The notes under the pieces: model-generated
Database searches by the model: none
Told to the model about the DNA's origin: nothing
The model's input: only the letters and a program-made list of their open reading frames with translations
Shown here: piece by piece, positions 54,864-64,000 of the stretch
How the letters are laid out: each line of letters starts with the position of its first letter
Position numbering within the stretch: the stretch's first letter is position 1
Translations under genes and position numbers: made by a program
Source of the DNA: Rhynchonema sp. JSB1_4
Lineage: Eukaryota; Nematoda; Chromadorea; Monhysterida; Xyalidae
Length of the DNA stretch: 64,000 nt
Direction of reading: 5' to 3'
NCBI GenBank assembly: GCA_030248065.1
Contig: JASAMV010001644.1
Coordinates: 25,597 to 89,596 of the forward strand

Positions 54864-56525
54864 AGGGCTCGGGACATAACCGAAGGAAGGGTAGCAGGAC
54901 ATATTGTTACACACCGTTGGAAAGCATTCCGACAGCCTATGTCACGCACAAATTTTAAGCTCCGTGGAGATTCGCTATCTCTTGGTAGAGCGACTTTTCG
55001 TTACAGAAAAAAAGTGAATTTTTGCACAAATTGGAACGACCAGTACAAAAACCCCAAATGAGTTGAAGGTCAAGTAACACATGGATAGGATTACAACAGC
55101 TTCCGAATAGCTTACCATCACAACTTCAGTCGCTCAAAGCATTACTTGGCACGGTGAGGGTGCGAAACGTTCAAAAAATCGGCCTTATGTTTCGAGAACA
55201 CAAGTTTGTCCCTAAATTTTGAGACCACGCTTAGCGCTGCGGAAATAAGAATGCAAATGGGGAAATAAAGCATAGCCGAAAGTACCAGAAAATAAGGTTT
55301 TTAATTTTTTTTAACTCATGGCTGGCTCCGTGGCAGGCCTAAAAATCCATTAAATTGCCGCTAAATTAGGTGGTTACATTAATCGCCAGAATTGTGACGC
55401 GTAAAGGCCACAGATTGTATCGGATTCGAAACGAAAAGATGAGAGAAACGTCTGGTTTAACAACCTATCAAGGTCCGAAGACCCCAAGGTCTACGGATCT
55501 CTAAGGACAGCCATACTAACCTGAATATGATATTCAGCTATAAATGCTTATTGTTAACAGCTATCAGCTAAATCTGATAGCGCCGAGACAATCTATCTAG
55601 GGAGTAGCTTTCGAATGATATATCAACAAGCCCCAATAAATTCTTACGCTTAAGGGCAGAGGTTAAAAAATTGCTTTTTGACAATTCTGGAATGAACCTT
55701 CACGTCACCGTGTGCGATTTCGGAATTTTGATCGTTTCTTGTCTCTAGCAAGAGATAGTATGGGCATGTTATACATCGTTAGATCACGCTACGTTGAATC
55801 TACATCGTTTGATGCTATTAAATATGCAATAGCTCGTCACAGCAACGACTTATAGCCAAATATCTTATTCAGGCTGGCATGGCTGCAGCAGCCGGACCAT
55901 GGGGTTTGAAGTCTTGAAACTCGTCTAGATTGTTGGACTGTGCATTTTATCTGAGTTACTCGTTTCCAATGCAATGCAATACGTTGCTTATTTACATCAC
56001 ATTTTCCGTCAATGAATGCAACAATGCAGTTTAGTGCCAATTTTTAGGGTTTTTCGGCCTGTCACGCCGCTACTCTAAGTGTTTTAAAATTTAAAAACCT
56101 TATTTCCTGGTACTTTCGAAAATGCTCTATTTTTCTATTCATTTTCATTTCTGCAACACAAAGCGCGACCTCAAAATTTCCCAAGACAAACTTGTGTTTG
56201 CGAAAAATGTGTCCAATTTTTGGAACATTTCGCACCCTCACCGAGTGAAGCGGTGCTTTGAGCGACTAAAGTTCTAATGATAAGTGAAGTTTTACGAAGC
56301 CGTTGTAATCCTATGCACGTGTTACTTAAATTTCAACTCATTTTGTAAGTTTCTGCGCCGGTCGTTTCAAGTTGTGAAAAAATTCACTTTTTACTGGAAT
56401 AAAAAGTGCGCTCCACGTGGGATGCTGAGATTTTAACGCGTGTGCGGACATATGCTATAACAGTGCTTTCCAACAATGTATTGAGCGCTCCGCTCTGCTG
56501 CCCTTCCTTCGGTTGTGTCCGAGCC
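54864..56525. mobile_element. TTAA-flanked foldback element with ~450-bp arms
   Basis: The arms run at about 54864-55318 and 56085-56525. They share inverted phrases GGCTCGG, ACCGAAGGAAGGG, GTTGGAAAGCA, AAGTGAATTTTT and GGTGAGGGTGCGAAA. TTAA flanks both ends (54860-54863, 56526-56529). The central 770 bp has no long reading frame. Ends and TTAA duplication suggest a piggyBac-type non-autonomous element, larger and more diverged than the one at 19332. Confidence 0.75.
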
Positions 56526-56789
56526 TTAATTGTGAGCAGCATATTTCGTGCATGAACTAGAATAAATTTACGTAGTTTGATGGAGCCTTCAGTTGGCGGG
56601 CAATGGGGGTGGTTTTCGGTCGCAGCAGCATCTTGCCGAGAAGCTAAAGTTGCCGTTTTGTAGGCGGGGTATCCAGGAAGTTGGGGGCGTTGACGCCATA
56701 CACCCGCCAGCAGACATTCAGTGTCGATTCGTTCTATGTAATTTCGTCTAGGCCGTGCGATGTTGATTCCCCGGGACACCGAACCTTTC

Positions 56790-57195
56790 TCAACCAACGA
56801 GATAACGTGTTATCGAATATGAGCTCTCTGACAGCAGCACACAATAAATGTTATGCCTCACGCATTTATCCAGTGAACCGGACCTCCATGTCTTGTCTGA
56901 CGCCGAGTTGCGATACATCGCGCGCGTGGTCGCCGCGTGACTCGGAGCCGTAGACGCGCCCGTCGGCGTGACGGTGGAGCTGCGTCCCGTCACCTTACGC
57001 CACAACGTCTTCCGACCTTTTGAGTTGACATCGGTGTGGGTGTCAATTCAACTACACTGCGCTGTAAGATAGCCAACCTTGTTGCACGTCCTTCGACAGC
57101 ATTGTGATGAGATACGGATTGTGCGTTACATTCAACGTGCTCATTATGCTAAAGTAGATGCCGAAATAGTATGCGTCACTCGGTGTGAAGAATGC
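56790..57195 (-). CDS. 7TM receptor-like gene, last two exons (TM7 and cytoplasmic tail)
   Basis: Minus-strand exons 57078-57195 and 56790-57016 join in phase (G|GT). The first encodes AFFTPSDAYYFGIYFSIMST then LNVTHNPYLITML, which reads as a seventh helix with an NP-x-L variant of NPxxY. The second continues with a basic GRKTLWRKVTGR helix-8-like stretch and a long Ser/Thr/Ala-rich tail ending YLVG at TGA. Exons for TM1-TM6 should lie at higher coordinates, but I could not find a convincing set, and plus-strand exons of another gene occupy 57560-57825. It may be a broken gene or one with distant 5' exons. Confidence 0.48.
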
Positions 57196-57559
57196 CTGCA
57201 GAAATAGAAAACGTCTGGATGGTAGACAGTATTCTTGGTCCCGGCAAAGGCATAATCCCCATCCCTACAACCATCAACAAGTCCGGATAACCATCCAATG
57301 AGGGGTAATTCAGTCGGGAATAATCCCACAGGGTGTTTATCTTCGATTTAAGATAAAAATTAAGGTTCCCTGAGCATGAAGCATATCTTCATATTACAAA
57401 ATCTTGTTTCGGCTGTACCATAAGCTATAACACGCGCACCGGAGAACCATTGGGTGGAGCTCACAAAAGCACGCAAAGAGACGGAGGACCAAGCAAGCGC
57501 ATCCAAGCCAATCACACAACAAACATCCCCCCCAACCCCTTGGGAGAGAAACCGTGCAG

Positions 57560-57825
57560 AATGCGCGACATCCAATCGCGTCTGGATCGACAGCACGATT
57601 TGCTTCGGTTGATTGTGCAAAAGATGGAGATCAGCAGTGAGGCCGATGATGTAGATGACGATGGAGGACATGGGGGTTGGACACGGAAATATTTCCGTAT
57701 TTATTTTTTCCTTGAATGATTATCTTTTGTTCTTCCCAGGTGACGAGAACCGTCTGAACCCGAATCTGATGTCCAACCATCGACGTCGAAGTCGTATGCG
57801 ATCATCGTTCTACAAGAATAAGTAA
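57560..57825 (+). CDS. C-terminal two exons of an unidentified protein
   Basis: Exons 57560-57675 and 57740-57825 join in phase (GGG G|GT GAC) and end at TAA. The first encodes MRDIQSRLDRQHDLLRLIVQ, a short amphipathic coiled-coil-like helix, then an acidic EADDVDDDGG run. The second gives a basic Arg/Ser-rich end (SNHRRRSRMRSS). A short coiled coil followed by charged tail is common at the C-termini of ion channels such as TRP proteins, but nothing decides this. The ATG at 57561 lies one base inside the exon and could be internal. Upstream exons were not found. Confidence 0.4.
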
Positions 57826-59782
57826 AACATCACTTTGTCTGGGTTGAGACAATACTGTATCTACATACATAAGTCTGGTATTGGTCGCACAATGACTATA
57901 TGAGAATCCATCCAAAATTTTTCCTGAATTGACAAGCCAGAAAATTCAAATTAACATTGCGCGCCAACGTGTAATCCCTATAAACTATGCAGTAAGCGAA
58001 ATGTTTCAGCGATTAAAAACGTGGTCGACTGGCTGGTTTATTTTCAAATGAAAATGTTTTGTAAGAAATATAAATAGCGCAGTGGTTAAGCTTGGCTCAT
58101 ATTTGGAATCCTGAAGATCAAGGTGGTTTTGGGTGGATTCTCATATGGTCATTGTGCGACCAATATCTGGTATGTATGTGAATAGTCGGGTTTCGTAGGC
58201 TCTGGAATCTAGCCCGTCTGTACAGCTCGTTTCGCTTCTGTCGCTTTTTTGTCCTCCAAATCCAAGTTCACACTGTTATGCTTCATTAACAAACTCGTAT
58301 TTTTCTTCGTATTCACTCTCAAATTTGTTACGTGACCCTTCACTTTACGAGTACCATTGTGTTATACAGCTTCCTGTTTCTTATGTTTCAAAAGAGAATT
58401 TCAGCTTTGTTCCTTGTAGCTTGCAGACAGTATGCGTACTAAAGAAGCTTTGCTCGTTTTTGCAACAGTGCCATTTTTCGTGCTGACAACGTCGAAACAC
58501 GGGACTTCTTTGTGGTTCATTCATTATGTTATTGTGCTATTTCGTTTGTCCTAAAAGCCCGCACCAAATATGATATACCACTTTTTGTTAGAATTTCTGG
58601 AACTGAAAATAAAACTCTGTTGCTTTATATGGGTTTGCAATGCATTCCTGTGAGCCCAACAGAAAAGTGTCCATGACGCTAACAAATCTGGGTTTGGGCG
58701 GCGCGATCTTCATGGATATGCACGTATTACATGATGCGAAGCAGCTTAACAACAATGTAGAAATAGTCCAAGGCAGCAGCACTACATACAGTATGTGCTT
58801 ATGATTCCCTCATTTGGAACTCAAAGCTCCGAACATAGCTCATAAAAACACGTGCCAAGCTGGCACCAAGGCAACAGCAGATAACCCAGTAAGAATAGTG
58901 TTATGTAACCTGAAGCGATTCTGGCGTTATGACAGGTACATACTGTATAGCCACGACCACACTTTGTTTACTTACATGTACATGTACATACATACGTATG
59001 TAGATATGGAGCAGGTTTTTTGGTAGCGATGTGTGAGCCAAAAAATGTGCTGAAAGCTCGTGTGGTGAAGACACACACAAAATAAAATATTTAAAACATC
59101 TGGGACCCCAGCTGCTTGCCGCGAAGCGCAACGAACGAAAAAAGCTGGCAACCTGTCGGTTTTTGCATTGGCATATTGTAAATCCTCTTTATAGTGGGGC
59201 TGCTTATAGTAGAATCGGTAACGTGTTTGTATGTGTACCATCAGTTACCGCCATTGTCGTCTCCAACCTCGCCATGTGAAGTTGAGGATTAGCTTATGTA
59301 CAGCTTTTCTTTGCTAGCGCTCCTAGTGACATTGCGACTGCCGTCCCGATCATATCATCATGAAGAGGGTGGACTGTAGTATGTCCAAAACGATGTACAT
59401 AAAACAGCTGTCGAAAAATTATCACTTGTTTTTTTTTGGTTGCTGACAGTTTAAGAGCACACTTCTGTGCTGGGTTTTTACTATTGGGAAAACCTGGTGT
59501 CACCACAAGACCGAAAGTGCGCACTCTCACCATTATCAGTCAAATAAACTTTTTTCACACGCACGCGCTAGATGCGCGTCAAGTTGAATTATGAGTTTAT
59601 AGTTCCTGATGATAACGTTAAATTCCTGTGATTGACTGTTGCATATTTCTGACCCCATTGCGCGAAAATCATAGTGTACGTATAAAACGACGCAGAATGT
59701 AAACGAGCGTAAGGGTCTGTCAGTTGCAGCAATTGAGTATGTGTCTGTTGCAGACGCTTCCGGGCACGAAGCATTCACAATT
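57826..59782. other. Intergenic region, nothing recognised
   Basis: This is upstream of the transporter gene. It is AT-rich with TACATACATATG-type short palindromes near 58975-59005. The sequence just before the transporter ATG (TGTCTGTTGCAG, 59741-59752) looks like a splice acceptor, so a non-coding 5' exon may lie further left. Confidence 0.45.
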
Positions 59783-62700
59783 ATGGGTTCCCCTGCCATT
59801 GCGGGTGCGCGCAGGCGTCAGACGAGTCTTCACGTGGACGGGTGTCGAGCCTGGTTGATTCTATTTGCCTGTTTCATCACGTGTACAATCAGTTTTGGCA
59901 TCCCGAATTCGATGGGTGCGTTTTTCGTCCATTTGGAGCGCATATTCCCGCACGCGTGCAAACACGACATCGCACAGGCGGTCAGCTTGCCGATAATACT
60001 GCTCTATGTGTCTGGTTAGGGACCTTCGAATTGAAAAAGTTTAACTTTAAAGTTTTTTTGCGCTCCTTGTCGTTTAATGGTGGGGAAACATCCGTATTCG
60101 TGTTGTGTTTTCACAGACAGGTGGTTCACATGGGCAGCGCATCTGTGTGAATGCCATGGAAGAAGTGAGTACTAATCATGGTGTTCTCAACTTCTCACAC
60201 AGTAAAAAATCGACGAAACAGAATGTTAGCTCGAAATGAACCAACTACTTCCAGGTCCACTATCGAGTGTGATCTATTCGAGTCTAGGTGCCCAACGCAC
60301 AGTATTCCTTGGTGGTTGTGTCATATTCTGTGCATTTACATTCGGTTCGGTGGTGCACGCGTTGTGGCAGGCGAATGTTGTGTTCGCGTTCATTGGATTC
60401 GGTGGGGCTAGACTTTTAGCATTTCCTACGTCCACAGAACCCATAATATTAAATCTTGCGCACGGATGAGCAAGATATAACAAAGTATAGTCCATCCATC
60501 AGCTCATGACACTTTTTGTCAGCTGAAAAGATTGACAGGATCCAGTGCTGTTCCGGTTCCGGTTGGCTTACGAAAATAAAAAGAAAGAGAAATCGGTTTT
60601 TATTTTATTTTTTGTGCGCCGTTTTCTCTTACATTGCCTTGCGGAGGAACAATTTTTCACAACGGAACATGAACCTCCCAAGCATAAGTGCCATGAGCTA
60701 ATGGACGGACTATACCGACACGACAGTCTTACCACGTGCTTTCATGCAAAACAACGGAATCTCACAATGCGAGCTGTGCAACGTGTAGGTTGCCTTATGT
60801 GACGTGTGTTCAAAAGCGGGTGCACCAGGTCACCATCAGTGTTACATATGTCAGTCTACGAGCTGCCATGCTGATGTTTCACACTCTGTTAATATACATA
60901 CTATGTAGCACTTGCTGTCTTACAGGCTGTGGCATCGTGTCGACGCCGCAGATCGCCATTTTGACCGAGCACTTTGTGAAACATCGTCGTTTCGCACTGG
61001 TGCTAATGTCAATGGGTGTGGCGGTGGGCATAATGTGCATCTCACCCATGTGTGAGTGGATGGTGCAACTTTACAGATGGCATGGCGCTATGCTCGTTGT
61101 CGGCGCCGTCACGCTGCACGTGCTGCCTTGTGGTTGGTGCGCTTGCTGTTTGAAACAAACGATGACTAATTGTCCGTGGCCAAGATCAAATATGGTACGG
61201 TGATCGGTCTAGTGCTGGACGATGTTGCTTTCACCAATTTGCTAATTTAGACTAGCGCAAAAGTTGTTTCTACATTGGTATGTAGGTACACATTGTATGC
61301 ATAGATACCTGGGATAAAACTTTCACGTTGGTCGATTTTTTTGGCACTCGAAAATAAAGTTGATGTCGAAGTCATGTGACGCAGGCAAGTCCGGACCGTT
61401 CCGATAAGTGTGTTTACCAACCTTTATAAAAATGTTTGCAGATAAAACCAAGGTCACCAGTGTGACCTATACAAAGCTCAAACTATCCCTCAGTTCTCTG
61501 CAGCCCTTCTGATGGTGCACAACAACCATGAGCACGGCAACAAACCCATATCAACAATTCAGTCCGCCGGTCAGCAAAATCGTGGTCGATTTTTTACCAG
61601 TTTCATCGACTTCACTCTCATTCGTCGACCGCTATTTCTATTCTTCACGACGCTCGTCTGTTTTGTGTATGGTCGGTGCCGATTAACTTCGTCTGTTCGA
61701 GTGCATTTTATCACAAAATTGACATCTGTTATAATCATGAACTCACGCTGCATGTCAGTATCAGGGTTTTTTTGTAGCAGATTGTACACTGTTTTATCGT
61801 GACCCTCCATCGAGATGGTGAGTTTAAACGAACGATACCACATCCTGGTAGCTTGCAGGCAGCTGTCTTAAAAGAGACCGAAAATGGGAATCAAGTTTCA
61901 TGGAGAACAAAAGAGCGTATAATTGTACATTCATACAAAGTGGGTCCAAATTTCCTTTCAGGCAGTGTAAATGTGTACATGACAATGATGCCGGCGCTGG
62001 TGGTCGAGCGTGGCTTCAGCACTCGATTCGCAGCGGGCATGTTGGCAACAATCGGGTTCAGCAGCATTTTCGGCAGACTCGGCGCTGCTGCAATTGCAAA
62101 GGTCGAACGGGTAAACGGCAACTTGGTCATGGGTTGGTATGATCTGGCTTGGTCGTCCTGTGCATTGTAGATGCTTGTTTGCGGTTTTGTGGCTCCATAA
62201 CAAACCGATGATGGTCATGATAATAACACATTGAATGTCTCTCCCCCATCTGGGGGTGCGATCCAAAACGCTGCCAAAATAGTCCATGTGCTGAGTGCAG
62301 TGATGTTGGTCTGTTTCGCCCTGCTTTCGCAGACAGACCGAGGTGCCGGGGTTCGTCAGTGCGAACGCCTCTGGCAAATTTGCCTCCAAAAAGCCCCACC
62401 AGGAGATCTTATTGCTGGTCTGTAACATGACTCATGTCCAGGCGGACACCAGTTTAAAGTTTCAAGTTGTTATCTGATCGCTCACATGCACCTTACAAAA
62501 TATCAGGAACACCCTAGGAGATGGACAACACATGAGTACAACATGAAATTAACAAAACAAACAAAGCGTATGACAACAAAACGTACCAGTCGAGATACAG
62601 ACCAGGAAGGACTACGAGACACATCGGCAGCACGAGAAAACCATTGTGAATACGAATTGAGATGATATTATTAGATGAATGACGCAAATCTGAAAGCAGC

Positions 62701-62899
62701 AGTCCGGCAGATTAGGGTTTAGTCAACGCTGACAGACACTGTCCATATTCCAGGCACCTGCGTGCTGGTGTGCAGCGCCCAATACTTCCTATTGACTGTC
62801 GCCACCCAGCCGTGGCAATTCACCGTCATCACCGCCATTTTCGGTTCCATACAAGGCGCCAACAACGCGTTTCTCTCACCGACTTTGTTCGAACTTTTC
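59783..62899 (+). CDS. Monocarboxylate-transporter-like (SLC16/MFS) gene, broken at a palindrome
   Basis: Exons 59783-60014, 60255-60401, 60926-61132, 61504-61671, 61962-62132 and 62754-62899 (cut) join in matching phases to about 357 aa. TM1 follows DGCRAWLILFACFITC, a degenerate form of the SLC16 motif DGxWGW. IPNSMGAFFVHL matches the loop after TM1. HFVKHRRFALVLMSMG matches the YFxKRRxLAxGxAxAG motif of TM4-TM5. A polar Asn/His/Gln-rich central loop precedes SFIDFTLIRRPLFLFF, the start of the second six-helix bundle. The family carries lactate, pyruvate or aromatic amino acids with or without protons; the substrate here is unknown. At 62899 (after ELF) the reading enters the palindrome axis and terminates after 9 unrelated residues. 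Confidence 0.78.
60486..60714. mobile_element. TA-flanked foldback element in transporter intron
   Basis: The ends TATAGTCCATCCATCAGCTC and its near-complement (GAGCTAATGGACGGACTATA) bound a 229-bp relative of 31668-31895. It is located in the intron between transporter exons 2 and 3. Confidence 0.65.
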
Positions 62900-64000
62900 A
62901 TTTTTTCTCACTTGAGGCACGAATAATATGACGAATCCCATGGAAAAGAAGGTCATGCCAGACACGCTGTTGAAATTTGTGTCGGGTGCCGGAAAAGTTC
63001 GAACAAAGTCGGTGAGAGAAACGCGTTGTTGGCGCCTTGTATGGAACCGAAAATGGCGGTGATGACGGTGAATTGCCACGGCTGGGTGGCGACAGTCAAT
63101 AGGAAGTATTGGGCGCTGCACACCAGCACGCAGGTGCCTGGAATATGGACAGTGTCTGTCAGCGTTGACTAAACCCTAATCTGCCGGACTGCTGCTTTCA
63201 GATTTGCGTCATTCATCTAATAATATCATCTCAATTCGTATTCACAATGGTTTTCTCGTGCTGCAATATATACTCTCGTCGTCCTTACCTGGTCTGTATC
63301 TCGACTGGTACGTTTTGTTGTCATACGCTTTGTTTGTTTTGTTAATTTCATGTTGTACTCATGTGTTGTCCATCTCCTAGGGTGTTCCTGATATTTTGTA
63401 AGGTGCATGTGAGCGATCAGATAACAACTTGAAACTTTAAACTGGTGTCCGCCTGGACATGAGTCATGTTACAGACCAGCAATGAGATCGCCTGGTGGGG
63501 CTTTTTGGAGGCAAATTTGCCAGAGGCGTTCGCACTGACGAACCCCGGCACCTCGCTCTGTCTGCGAAAGCAGGGCGAAACAGACCAAAGATCACGGCAC
63601 TCAGCACATGGACGATTTTGGCAGCGTTTTGGATCGCACCCCCAGATGGGGGAGAGACATTCAATGTGTTATTATCATGACCATCATCGGTTTGTTATGG
63701 AGCCACAAAACCGCAAACAAGCATCTACAATGCACAGGACGACCAAGCCAGATCATACCAACCCATGACCAAGTTGCCGTTTACCCGTTCGACCTTTGCA
63801 ATTGCAGCAGCGCCGAGTCTGCCGAAAATGCTGCTGAACCCGATTGTTGCCAACATGCCCGCTGCGAATCGAGTGCTGAAGCCACGCTCGACCACCAGCG
63901 CCGGCATCATTGTCATGTACACATTTACACTGCCTGAAAGGAAATTTGGACCCACTTTGTATGAATGTACAATTATACGCTCTTTTGTTCTCCATGAAGC
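61895..64000. repeat. Large palindrome (inverted duplication, arms >1 kb)
   Basis: The left arm (61895 or earlier to 62899) and right arm (62992 to the window end at 64000) are inverted copies, with a few percent mismatches and small indels (net about 4 bp). They are separated by a 92-bp spacer (62900-62991). The arms cover transporter exons 5 and 6 and the intron between them. The outer limit is not seen because the window ends inside the right arm. Confidence 0.93.
62912..64000 (-). pseudogene. Second, inverted copy of the transporter 3' exons
   Basis: On the minus strand, exon 63763-63933 (171 bp, same length as 61962-62132) and exon 62912-63137 repeat transporter exons 5 and 6. This copy reads on through the spacer and encodes SVSGMTFFSMGFVILF, the expected next helix, ending at a good donor (CAA|GTGAGA). 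The frame shifts between ELF and this segment: one added or two removed bases would be needed. So neither copy is intact. The copy continues past the window. Confidence 0.75.

Larger units (their letters stand above)
52088..56789. other. Transposon-rich intergenic region
   Basis: No gene is seen between the DB-module stop and the 7TM-like exons. Three clear elements occupy about half of it (52412-53004, 54394-54662, 54864-56525). The rest is AT-rich with (CCCGAATCC)-type phrases near 53735-54040 that recur near 36420-36540. Confidence 0.6.

Noticed and set aside
61132..61203. Read-through end of transporter exon 3 (Cys-rich tail)
   Set aside because: A donor at 61133 joins in phase to 61504 and restores the expected family sequence, so the tail is intronic.
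61799..62170. Continuous transporter frame across 61799-62170
   Set aside because: Only 61962-62132 resembles the family; both sides are intron by splice signals and phase.

Overview
The window is animal nuclear DNA. Genes are split into many short exons with GT-AG introns whose phases agree at every junction I reconstructed. Intergenic space is wide and AT-rich and carries many small non-autonomous transposons. The gene set is that of an invertebrate: a ROR-family receptor tyrosine kinase with Ig, Frizzled and Kringle modules, a Cys-loop anion channel of the LGC-46/ACC-like group, a DB-module secreted protein, and a C-type lectin. The DB module and the channel type hint at an ecdysozoan (nematode, tardigrade or similar), but the phylum cannot be fixed from this sequence alone. 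All exon models are mine, built from splice signals, phase and family resemblance.

Layout. 1-1273 (+): 3' end of a TTC38-like TPR protein. 1683-2663 (+): small single-pass membrane protein, followed at 2702 by an isolated kinase glycine-loop motif. 4481-18311 (-): complete ROR receptor kinase in 20 coding exons (1,090 aa). 18312-25131: no gene seen, one TTAA-flanked foldback element. 25132-25691 (+): small secreted Cys-rich protein in two exons. 25692-37796: no convincing gene, several foldback elements. 37797-43172 (+): complete Cys-loop chloride-type channel in 11 exons (475 aa). 44008-48142 (-): secreted C-type lectin with a PAN-like C-terminus, 7 exons (276 aa). It is divergent from 48452-52087 (+), a secreted DB-module protein in 5 exons (220 aa), with a 309-bp shared upstream region. 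52088-56789: transposon-rich. 56790-57195 (-): last two exons of a 7TM-receptor-like gene. 57560-57825 (+): last two exons of another gene. 59783-62899 (+): SLC16/monocarboxylate-transporter-like gene that runs into a large inverted duplication; a second copy of its last exons lies on the minus strand up to the window edge.

The ROR receptor and the anion channel would both act at the surface of neurons or developing tissue, and the lectin, DB protein and small Cys-rich protein are secreted. The genes do not form a pathway that the sequence can show. The most unusual structural features are the >2 kb palindrome that interrupts the transporter gene (possibly an assembly fold-back), the rich set of terminal-inverted-repeat elements (hAT-like with perfect 8-bp target duplications, TTAA-flanked and TA-flanked foldbacks), a tRNA-derived SINE with a 15-bp target duplication inside a channel intron, and a TA-flanked foldback whose end forms the splice donor of a channel exon.
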